Shown piece by piece: positions 27,601-39,600 of a stretch of 64,000 bases of DNA. Location: contig JAOTOM010002905.1 in assembly GCA_034440615.1 (NCBI GenBank), positions 59,481-123,480 on the forward strand. The letters run 5' to 3'. Origin of the DNA: Ashinkailepas kermadecensis. Taxonomy: Eukaryota > Arthropoda > Thecostraca > Neolepadidae. The stretch's first letter is position 1. Every line of letters starts with the position of its first letter. The translations under genes were made by a program, and so were the position numbers. Below the pieces are notes generated by a model. The model saw only the letters and a program-made list of their open reading frames with translations, ran no database searches and was not told where the DNA came from.

Positions 27601-30600
27601 GACTCAACGGTCGACGTGTCGTAAAACCAATAACAGACATTGCGTCACAAACTTCATTCAACGATCGTTAACCAGATTGTATTGTATACGCATTCCATAA
27701 CTTATTTCGGTATATCGTGATAAATGCATTGCATTGTATATGCTGCGTACAATATGACGCTGGTAACGATGATAAGACTACTGCTTACCCACAACATATT
27801 ATTTGTTGTGTTTTTGCCATCTGTTGCCGGTTGAAGCTGGTTAAAGTAGGTCAACCAAATGGTTGAAGAAAAAGTTCCGGCTGGAATTCCAGCCATTCGT
27901 CGTATTTCAAACACCAGATCTATGTGTATGACACTAACCTCGGTACCGTGATCTATGCCATCGTGCTCCAGGAGGCATGCCTGGGGCGCCTCGGTTGCAA
28001 TGTCTTCATCACCTCGTCAGTGTGGTAGCTGTGCCTGGTGTCTCTGCCCCTGCCGCCTCTGTAACTGGCGGCCGTTCACAGGCCAGCCGACGTGTGTCGG
28101 CGCAAGAAGAGCAAGAAGCGCGCGGCGCCGCTGCGGTCGCCGGCCGAGTGCGAGACACACCGCGTGATCCACCAGAACGCCGTGTTCCTGCTGGACCTGG
28201 CCACCGACGACGCCGCGGCTCGCGCGGCCGAGCAGCGCGCCTCGCAGCCGGCCGCCGCCACCGCCGGCGGCGGCGGCCCGTTTCCGGCCGTCTCCTTCCA
28301 GTGTCTGCACACGCTGGGTGGCCAGCAGACCCACCTGCGCCGGCTCAAGGAGGAGGAGCTGTCTGCCGAGCTGCGTCGCCAGAGCGATGCCGAGCAGCTG
28401 CAGCCACCGCGCCGGCAGCCGCGCCGCTCCGCCGCCAGACCCGTCTCCGCCTGTGTGAGTGGTCTGTCTCCGCCTGTGTTAGTGGCCCATCTGGCCCAGT
28501 GTGAGTGGTCTGTCTCTGTCTGTGTGAGTGGTCCGTTTCCATCTGTGTGAGTGGTCCGTCTCCGTCTGTGTGAGTGGCCCATCTGGCCCCGTGTGAGTGG
28601 TCTGTCTCCGTCTGTGCGAGTGATCCGTTTCCGTCTGTATGAGTGGTCCGTTTCCGCCGGTGTGAGTGGTCCGTCTCCGCCTGTGTGAGTGGTCCGTCTC
28701 CCGCGTGAGTGGTCCGTCTCCGCCTGTGTGAGTGATCCGCCTCCGCCTATGTGAGTGGTCCGTCTCCGCCTGAGTGAGTGGTCCGTCTGCCCCCGTGTGA
28801 GTGGTCCGTCTCCGTCTGTGTGAGTGGTCCGTCTCAGTCTGTGTGAGTAGCCCATCTCCATATGTGTGAGTGGTCCGTCTCCGTCCGTGTGAGTGGCCCC
28901 TCTGTCCGTGTGGGTGACTTTTCGTCTGTGTAAGTGGCTTTTATACCATTCCATCCCATACACGCTAGCGACGCGTATGTTTGGGCATTGTCTAAACTGG
29001 CCAAGTAACAAGTGCGCATGTTCTATTACCTTTGATGCCATTCTTTGCATTACTGAATGTTCGCTGGCTCTGCAAGATGTTGCAAACAACATCGTTGGAA
29101 TAATACACGCGGGTGTGGCGAGCGCCGGTAACCTAGTGAGCTGGCGATGACTCGGGGACGCGCGCCATGTCTCCCGTGGCGACACGCCGTGTCTCCCGTG
29201 ATGATGCGGCAGTGGTGAGTGATGTCACTGGCGGTGTCACGGCAGTGGTGAGTGATGTCACTGACAGTGTCACGGCAGTGGTGAGTGATGTCACTGGCAG
29301 TGTCACGGCAGTGGTGAGTGATGTCACTGGCAGTGTCACGGCAGTGGTGAGTGATGTCACTGACAGTGTCACGGCAGTGGTGGGTGATGTCACTAGCAGT
29401 GTCACGGCAGTGGTGAGTGATGTCACTGACAGTGTCACGGCAGTGGTGAGTGATGCCACTGACAGTGTCGCGGCAGTGGTGAGTGATGTCACTGGCGGTG
29501 TCACGGTAGTGGTGAGTGATGTCACTGACGGTGTCACGGCAGCGGTGAGTGATGTCACGGCAGTGGTGAGTGATGTCACTGGCAGTGACGTGGCAGTGGT
29601 GAGTGATGTCACTGGCAGTGGTGAGTGATGTCACTGGCAGTGACGTGGCAGTGGTGAGTGATGTCACGCCAGTGGTGGGTGATGTCACTGGCAGTGACGT
29701 GGCAGTGGTGAGTGATGTCACGCCAGTGGTGGGTGATGTCACGGCAGTGGTGAGTGATGTCACGGCAGTGGTGGGTGATGTCACGGCAGTGGTGGGTGAT
29801 GTCACTGGCAGTGACGTGGCAGTGGTGAGTGATGTCACTGGCAGTGGTGAGTGATGTCACGGCAGTGGTGAGTGATGTCACGGCAGTGGTGGGTGATGTC
29901 GGCCGTGCTCCTGTCGTCAGATCCCCGACACGGCAGCGGTGGGTGATGTCACGGCAGTGGTGAGTGATGTCACTGGCAGTGGTGGGTGATGTCACGGCAG
30001 TGGTGAGTGATGTCGGCCGTGCTCCTGTCGTCAGATCCCCGACACGGCAGCGGTGGGTGATGTCACGGCAGTGGTGAGTGATGTCGGCCGTGCTCCTGTC
30101 GTCAGATCCCCGACACGGCAGTGGTGGGTGATGTCACGGCAGTGGTGGGTGATGTCACGGCAGCGGTGAGTGATGTCGGCCGTGCTCCTGTCGTCAGATC
30201 CCCGACACGGCAGTGGTGGGTGATGTCACGGCAGTGGTGGGTGATGTCACGGCAGCGGTGAGTGATGTCACGGGTGGTGGGTGAGTGTGCTCCTGTCCTG
30301 TCGTCAGATCCCCGACACGGCAGTGGTGGGTGATGTCACGGCAGCGGTGAGTGATGTCACGGCAGTGGTGAGTGATGTCACTGGCAGTGACGTGGCAGTG
30401 GTGAGTGATGTCACTGGCAGTGGTGAGTGATGTCGGCCGTGCTCCTGTCGTCAGATCCCCGACACAAGCCACTCGGAGCCGGTGGACGACGGACCGCCGC
30501 ACGAGCCGGCCTCGTGCTCGGCCAGCCCGGCCGGCGGGCGCGCCTACCACCGCTCTGTGTCGGTGGGCACGTCGCCCGGCTGGGACGGCCGCGTCATCAT

Positions 30601-33600
30601 GATGCGGCGCCGACGCACGCCCAGCGCCACCGACCGACCACCGGACGGCGCCGCCGCGCCGGCTGGCTTCCTGGGCCGGCCGTCGGCGCGTCTGCAGCAG
30701 CTGCGCACGGCGCTGAACCTGGCGGCCGGGCAGCCCGACCTGCAGGTCAGGAGCGCCGCAGAATCTTTACAAAACCCCCAGCCCGGTCTGCAGGTAGGGT
30801 GGGCACCGCAGAATCTTTGACAGACCCAACAGCCCGACCTGCAGGTCAGGTGGGCACCGCAGAACCTTTACAGGCCCCACAGCCCGATTCGTAGGTCAGG
30901 AACACTGCATAACGTTTGTAGAACTCTACAGATCGACTTGAAGGTCAGAGGACCACTGCAGTTCGACCTGCAACTCATAGGAACCAGTAGAACCTCCAAA
31001 ATGCTCCCTCTCACTAACCATTGAGTCAGCACTCCATAGATCCCCATAGCCCGATCCTCATTTTAGAGGGTCCTTCAGAACACCTACAGTTTGACCTGGG
31101 GGTCAGAGTACCTCAGTACGAACTTCAGGTCAGAAGATTGCAGCGAAGCCATATCTCGTCTGAAGCGCTGGTTGTTTCGGATGTGGTCTAGTGGATCCTG
31201 TGACTAAAATACCTGACTCACCCAAAAGCGCCGGATTCGATTTCTGGCATAGGAGATAGTTCGTTGAGTTGTTGGCTTCGCGGACCTTGGACAGATCGTG
31301 AGTTTTTTTTCTTCAAGAAAATAAACCAAATTATGAAAATTGCTGCGGTAAAAATATTGTACATGTTGGCATGTAAACTATGTGCAGCGAAATGAAGGTT
31401 CCAAATTGTGGATTTGAAAAATATGAAATATTTTGTTAGTAACTGAGCTGGGTAAGCGGTATGTAGTCGGTGACAAACTGCATGACTTTTGATCGTTTGT
31501 ATTAACAGTATAAGGCGTCGTTAGGAACGTTGGACGAGGTAGGATAAGGGGTGTGCTATGGGACTCCTTGCTGCGGGCAAAAGTTCGGGCACCACCCATG
31601 ACGGAACTCGTGGACCATCACAGCTGGGTGCTCTTGGCAGCCTGCGAAGACATGCACTGTATTTTGTCTAATTTTATCGGAAGCTCAGGCAGATGACCAG
31701 CCCTGACTGCCCACATGTGACCCTAACCGTTCGAGTATAGCCATCAACTGCACACTAGTGACTCTCACCTGTGACCTGTGATGACCCGCCAGGCGCTGAC
31801 GTCCCGGCCAGTGGTGGCGTTTGTGCTGCAGCAGCACGAGCTTAGTGCCATACAGCGGGCCCTGCGGCGGTCCATCCGGCGCGCCGCCTGCCGCATCTAC
31901 GCCCTGCAGGTGACGACTGCCGCTAGAGCGGAGCTGGCTGCGCCCTCCGCGGCCACAGCACGTGTCCGCCGTGACGTAGCGTAGGCACTGCACCTGGGCT
32001 GTACTTCATGTGGCCGTGATTCAAAGCTTCTCTAGCCGTCATTTGTGGTGGCCAAGACCAGGTTGTGCAGTAGCGCAGTATTTGTTGCACTCAAACATTA
32101 TTGTCAAATGACCGTGAGCCAACCTGTTACTGATGGGCTTAAAATGACCAATGCAGTCGACGCGCCCTAAAATACAAATCCACCACCACCACCACCAACC
32201 TGTTACTGTGTGACGCGATCAGCAAGCCCTCACCTGGTTGCTTCAGATTGTACCATGTGGTCGTAATGCGGCATACGATATAGTTCTCAAGCATTAGCCT
32301 GGCTGTCCCGGACCATTACAAGCAACGGTTATATGGCATGTGACATAGTTCTCAGAGTTAACAGGCACCGGCCTGAATGTCCAGACCATCACATGTGACA
32401 TGCGACATGGTCCTCAGGCGCTCACCTGGCTGTCCCGGACATCACACGTGGCCATGCTGCAACATGTGACGGTGATGTGACATGTGACATGGTCATCAGG
32501 CGCTGACCTGGCTGTCCCGGACCATCACACGTGGCCATGCTGCAACATGTGACGGTGATGTGACATGTGACATGGTCCTCAGGCGCTGACCTGGCTGCTC
32601 CGGAGTGTCACCCAGCCGACGTGTTTGCACGATCTGCTGTGGTTCTTCATCCAGGCGCTGTCTGTAGAGCCGACCGTGGTCGACGTGCCGCCACAGCCCG
32701 TCGACGAGGTTAGACTGCTACCAGGGGCGGGGTGTCGTGTCACGTGGTGCCTCTTGATTCGCCTCTAGCCGCACGTCGCAAAATTGTCCATGTTATACGT
32801 GTGCTATGGTGTGTTAAATAAATAAACAAACAAACAAACAAGCGTCGCGACACGCTACCTTCCCGCCTCGCGGCGGGAAGGTAGCGTTCTAGGTTCTGCT
32901 AGGTTTACTGTAGCAGCCGTTTGGCGTTATTTGTGTCATAGTTGTCTTCTGCAGATTTTCGCATGAGCAGCCATCATCGCCCACCGGTCTAAATCCGCCT
33001 GAATCATGCGGTGCCACCCAGCTGTGTATGAGGGGAGGGTGGCCCCGTCTGGGTGAGTGTGTATGGGGTGGGGTGGGGACTCCATCTGGTTCTGTGTGTG
33101 GTGGAGAGAGGACTCCGTCCTGCTGTGTGTATGGGTAGGTGTGAATCCGTCTGACTATGTGTGTGTGGAGAGGTATGACTCCATCTGGCTGCAGGGGTGC
33201 AAAGCAATACTGTCTGCGTCGACGCACCCTGTAATCCAAATTACCAGCTGTCTGGCCATGTGTATGGGGAGGTGTGACTCCATCTGGATGTGTGTACACA
33301 GGTGTGGTGACTCGGTCTGGCTGTGTGGCGGTCGCCAGGTGGTGTCACTTGAGCTGTGTTGTAGCGCCTCCATTGGCGTCCCTGAGTTAGCTGCACACAG
33401 CGTCACTACAATTGAACCGGCTGGTTTCGAGCAGCCGAACATGGACGCTGGTCAGTCACCAGCAATGGGAATCAGCTGGCTGGGGCCACTCGGCCACTTC
33501 ACCAACACACTAAATGACAGCGACAGCGATGGTAGGCTGTTAGTTGGTGGTGGACAGACCAGATGTGAAGAGCGCCCTGCATTGTGCCGTGCCGATGTCG

Positions 33601-36600
33601 GGGCCGTTTCCGTGCTGTGCAGGGGGACCCGACGGTGCTGGAGCACCCGCAGGCCGACGTGCCGCTGGCGGGCAGCACGCCGCTGCCGGCCGCCTTCCAC
33701 AACCTGCTGCAGACCATCTCCGACCTGATGCCGCTGCTGCCGGCCGGCTCCAGTCTGCAGCTGATGGCCGTCAGGTGAGGCTCCCACCTCACCCCACCCC
33801 ACCCCCGCTACTGTCAGACCATCTCCGACCTGATGCCGCTGCTGCCGGCCGGCTCCAGTCTGCAGCTGATGGCCGTCAGATGAGGCTCCCACCTCACCCC
33901 ACCCCACCCCCGCTACTGTCAGACCATCTCCGACCTGATGCCGCTGCTGCCGGCCGGCTCCAGTCTGCAGCTGATGGCCGTCAGATGAGGCTCCCACCTC
34001 ACCCCACCCCACCCCCGCTACTGTCAGATGGTCTTCGACGTTCCTCTACAAGGTGGTCCTCTGGCACCCACCATTCCCCATTTTCCCTGTCAGATCGATA
34101 TCGGACGCTCATCTGAGTGGTGGTCCTCCAGCACCCCTTTCCACTGTAAGATGGACCTCCGCACCCTCCTCTTTCAGGTGATCCTCCCACACCACAACCC
34201 TCACACACCCACACATTCACCCATTCTGTCGCAGGGAAAATTGCTCAACAACAACAGATCCTGTCACCAATTGAAAAAGATGTGAAGGGCACGTGCTACC
34301 AAGCTATTTGATCTCTTCCAAGGGAAGCCAGCATTTAAGTTTTCATGTTGCAGTGCTCTACAGTTGATACAATATCAAGACACCAACGTACTTACTTCTG
34401 CGTATAGTGTGACATGGATCACTGTAGGTCACAAGGGATCGCCTGTAATCGATGAGTTGTATAGCCCAAATGGTATCCTAGGTTTTCGCTCGTCAAACCA
34501 AGCACCTAACAACAAAATGAGCTCATATCCTAGTTCGTTGGTACGAAAATATCACGGAACACGCGATCCACCAGTCACCCCTCCAGCGTATTCCTGAAGT
34601 CAGTTACTTGAAGGTCAGTAATCAGCACTGCCGCAACGCGGCAAAAATATGTGCCCCTACTGATTGCTGATTAAAACAAATCGTCCGAAACCTCGACTAC
34701 ATCATTATAAGAATATCCGACGGTTGTGACCTCGTCACCGCTACTGTAGGACTTGTAACTTGACCAGCGCTACTGTGTGATCAGTAGCCTGACCAACGCT
34801 ACTGTGTGACCTGCGACCTGACTTACGTCACTGTGTGATCTGTGGCCTGACCAACGCTACTGTGTGATCTGTGACTTGGCCGACGCTACTGTGTGATCTA
34901 TGACCTGACCTACGTCACTGTATGATCTGTGGCCTGACCGACTCTACTGTGTGATATGCGGCCTGATATGTGGCATGTGTGACATATGACCTGATCTGCG
35001 CTACTGTGTGACCTGTGATCTGACCGACGCTACTGCGGCCCGTCGCCAGGTGCTGGGGCCTGCGGTTTGTGCCGGCCGACCACGGCTTTCTACACCGCAG
35101 TCATGTGTTTACCAACATCAGCAGCATCCTGGCCGGCTCCGACGAGGCCGCGCCCGAGGACGCTCTCACTGCGTCACAGCAGCCGACGCTGAGCGGCGAC
35201 CCGCTGGTGAGGATCGGGGTGTGGTGGGGACCCGCTGGTGAGGATCAGGGTGTAGTGGAGACCAGCTGGTGAGGATCAGGGTGTGGTGGAGACTCGCTGG
35301 TGAGGATCAGGGTGTAGTGGAGACCCGCTGATGATGATCAGGGTGTGGTGGGGACTCGCTGGTGAGGATCAGGGTGTAGTGGAGACCCGCTGGTGAGGAT
35401 CAGGGTGTGGTGGGGACCCGCTGGCGAGGATCAGGGTGTGGTGGGGACCCGCTGGTGAGGATCAGGGTGTGGTGGGGACCCGCTGGTGAGGATCAGGGTG
35501 TGGTGTGGACCCGCTGGTGAGGATCAGGGTTTTAGTGGAGACCCGCTGGCGATGACCAGGGTGTAATGGAGACCCGCTGTTGAGGATCAGGGTGTAGTGG
35601 AGACCCACTGGTGAGGATCAGGGTGTAGTGGAGACCCGCTGGTGAGGATCAGGGTGTGGTGCGGACTCGCTGGTGAGGATCAGGGTGTAGTGGAGACCCG
35701 CTGGTGAGGATCAGAGTGTGGTGGGAACCCGCTGGTGAGGATCAGGGTGTAGTGAAGACCTGCTGGTGAGGATCAGGGTGTGGTGGAGACCCGCTGGTGA
35801 GGATCAGGGTTTTAGTGGATACCCGCTGGTGAGGATCAGGGTGTAGTGGAGACCCGCTGGTGAGGATCGGGGTGTGGTGGGGACCCGCTGGTGAGGATCA
35901 GGGTGTAGTAAAGACCCGCTGGTGAGGATCAGGGTGTAGTGGAGACCCGTTGGTGAGGATCAGGGTGTAGTGGAGACCCGCTGGTGAGGATCAGGGTGTG
36001 GTGATGACCAGGGTGTGGTGGGGATCCGCTGGTGAGGATCAGGGTGTGGTGGAGACCTGCTGGTGAGGATCAGGGTGTAGTGGAGACCTGCTGGTGAGGA
36101 TCAGGGTGTAGTGGAGACCCACTGGTGAGGATCAGGGTGTAGTGGAGACCCGCTGGTGAGGATCAGGGTGTGGTGGGGACCCGCTGGTGAGGATCAGGGT
36201 GTGGTGGGGACCCGCTGGTGAGGATCAGGGTGTGGTGGGGACCCGCTGGTGAGGATCAGGGTGTAGTGAAGACCCGCTGGTGAGAATCAGGGTGTAGTGA
36301 AGACCTGCTGGTGAGCATCAGGGTGTAGTGGAGACCCGCTGGTGAGGATTAGGGTGTGGTGGGGACCCGCTGGTGAGGATCAGGGTGTAGTGGACACCCT
36401 CTGGTGAGGATCAGGGTGTGGTGTAGACCTGCTGGTGAGGATCATGGTGTGGTGGAGACCCGCTGGTGAGGATCAGGGTGTAGTGGAGACCCTCTGGTGA
36501 GGATCAGGGTGTGGTGGAGACCCACTGGTGAGGATCAGGGTGTGGTGGAGACCCGCTGGTGAGGATCAGGGTGTAGTGGAGACCCGCTGGTGAGGATCAG

Positions 36601-39600
36601 GGTGTGGTGGGGACTCGCTGGTGAGGATCAGGGTGTAGTGGAGACCCGCTGGTGAGGATCAGGGTGTGGTAGAGACCCGCTGGTGAGGATCAGGGTGTGG
36701 TGGAGACCCGCTGGTGAGGATCAGTGTGTGGTGGGGACCCGCTGGTGAGGATCAGGGTGTAGTGGAGACCCTCTGGTGAGGATCAGGGTGTGGTGGAGAC
36801 CCGCTGGTGAGGATCGGGGTGTGGTGGAGACCCGCTGTTGAGGATCAGGGTGTAGTGGAGACCCGCTGGTGAGGATCAGGGTGTGGTGGGGACCCGCTGG
36901 TGAGGATCAGGGTGTGGTGGGGACCTACTGGTGAGGATCAGGGTGTGGTGGAGACCCGCTGGTGAGATTGTGGAGACCCGCTGATGGGACTAAAGTTGTT
37001 GTGGGACAGGATGTAGTGGAAACCCACTGGTGACGCTGACGATGCAGTGAGGACCCGCTGGTCAAGACCAGGGTATAGTGGAGACCCGTTGGTGGGGATG
37101 AGGGTGTAGTGGAGACCCACTGGTTAGGCTTGGGTGTAGTGGGGACCCATTGATGATGATAGGATGTGGTGGGGGACCTGCTGGTGATGGTGGGTGTGGT
37201 GGGGACCTGCTGCTGATAATGATGGGGTGTGGTGGGGACTCTCTAATAATGATGGGGTGTGGTGGAAGCTTGCTGGTGAGGCTGAGTGTGTAGTGGCGAT
37301 CCGCTGGTTTTGATATGGATGTAGTGAGAACCTGTTGATTGGGCTGATGGTATAATGGGGACCTGCTGAGCGTACAGTGAGGATGGACTCCCTGGTAAGC
37401 CTAAGTAAGGATGCAATTTTGACCATTTGTTCGTGAGGCGTAGCTACGTTGGAGATCCGTTTATGGGACTGGGGACTAGGCAGGGAAGCTGGCAAGAGTA
37501 AGGGACAGCACTCCACCGTGATCACTTCCTCCTGTTAAACAGAGGCCGACAGCTGAACTCTGTCCGGTAGGCAGCGGTACAGGTGACCTCTTCCTGTGTC
37601 TGTCACTGACAGGCATTGGTACAGGTGACCTCTCCCTGTGTTTTGCAAGCAGTGGTACAGGTGACCTCTCCGTGTCTGGCAGGCAGCGGTACAGGTGCCT
37701 CCCCCTCCCCATGTATCTCTTGCAGGCAGCGGTACGGGTGATCTCTGGTGACCTCTTCCCGTGTCTGCATCTGGCAGGCAGCAGTATAGGTGACCTCTCA
37801 CTGTGTCTGTCACTGGCAGGCAGTGATACAGGTAACCTCTCCCTGTGTCGTCTGTCACTGGCAGGCAGCAGTACAGGTAACCTCCCCCGTGTCTGTCACT
37901 GCCAGGCAGCAGTACAGGTAACCTCCCCCGTGTCTGTGTCTGGCAGGCGACGGTGCAGGTGACCTCTCTGGTGGACGTGACGGCGCAGGCGGTTCTGGAG
38001 ACGTCGTCTCGGCCGGCGCTGCTCGAGTCACTCACGGACGGTAGCACGGAGACGTTCTGGGAGAGCGGCGACGAGGACCGCAACCGCAGCAAGGTGGTGA
38101 CGGCCGCGCTGCCGGCGGTCGCCCTGTGCGCCGTCGGCGTGCACGTGGACAACGTGCGCGACCTGCAGACCAAGGTGTCGTCGGTGACGTTCCGCGCCGG
38201 CCGGTCCGCCGACGAGGCGGTGCGGCTGCGCGCGGCGGCGGTGGAGGCGCGCCACGCCGGCTGGGTGGTGGCCGCCGTGCCGGCCGACACCCGACACGTC
38301 CGGCTGGAGCTGAAGGGCCCCGACAACAGCCTGCGCGTGCGCCAGGTGGTGCTGCTGGCCGGCGGCGACGGGCCGCGGCCGGCGCCGCCCGCCCAGCTGC
38401 TGCGACACCGCGCCTGCGAGGCCGAGACGCTCCGCGTGTTCCGACTGGTGGCGGCTCAGGTGAGCTGGGTCATGACGGGTGGTGGCTCAGGTGAGCTGGG
38501 TCACGTCTGGTGGCGTCAGGTGAGCTGGGTCGTCTGGTGGGGCTCAGGTGAGCTGGGTCACGTCTGGTGGCGGCTCAGGTGAGCTGGGTCATGACGGGTG
38601 CTGGCTCAGGTGAGCTGGGTCACGTCTGGTGGCGGCTCAGGTGAGCTGGGTCACGTCTGGTGGCGGCTCAGGTGAGCTGGGTCATGACGGGTGGTGGCTG
38701 AGGTGAGCTGGGTCACGTCTGGTGGCGGCTCAGGTGAGCTGGGTCACGTCTGGTGGCGGCTCAGGTGAGCTGGGTCACGTCTGGTGGCGGCTCAGGTGAG
38801 CTGGGTCACGTCTGGTGGCGGCTCAGGTGAGCTGGGTCACGTCTGGTGGCGGCTCAGGTGAGCTGGGTCACGTCTGGTGGCGGCTCAGGTGAGCTGGGTC
38901 ACGTCTGGTGGCGGCTCAGGTGAGCTGGGTCACGTCTGGTGGCGGCTCAGGTGAGCTGAGCCAGGTCGGGTGGTGGCTGAGGTGAGCTGGGTACGTCTGG
39001 TGGCGGCTCAGGTGAGCTGGGTCACGTCTGGTGGCGGCTCAGGTGAGCTGGGTCACGTCTGGTGGCGGCTCAGGTGAGCTGGGTCATGTCTGGTGGCGGC
39101 TCAGGTGAGCTGGGTCACGTCTGGTGGCGGCTCAGGTGAGCTGGGTCACGTCTGGTGGCGGTCAGGGGCGGGTGGGCTCAGGTGAGCTGGGTCACGTCTG
39201 GTGGCGGCTCAGGTGAGCTGGGTCACGTCTGGTGGCGGCTCAGGTGAGCTGGGTCGTGTCTTGTGGTGGTCCAGGTGAGCTGAGCCAGGTCGGATGGCGC
39301 GTGTTGAGTCATCTCGTCAGCCTGGCACGGTGGTCAGTCTTCCTCTGAGCGTGCGACGTTCTCGCTCTCCCAGCTCGCCTCCACTTAGCAGCACAATACC
39401 ACTAAAATATTACTATCGTATAAAGGAAGAAAGCGTAATCACCAAGTCTATAATTTTCAGGAAGCCTGTCTACTTTTTGACCGATGCTCGTATCATGTCA
39501 TCGTATCGATAATTTCATGTTAACTCTGAAGTAATTCGGTTTTTCAGTAACTTCGGAATATACAACTTTGAAAATTGAAAACGCATGCAACACACTGCAC

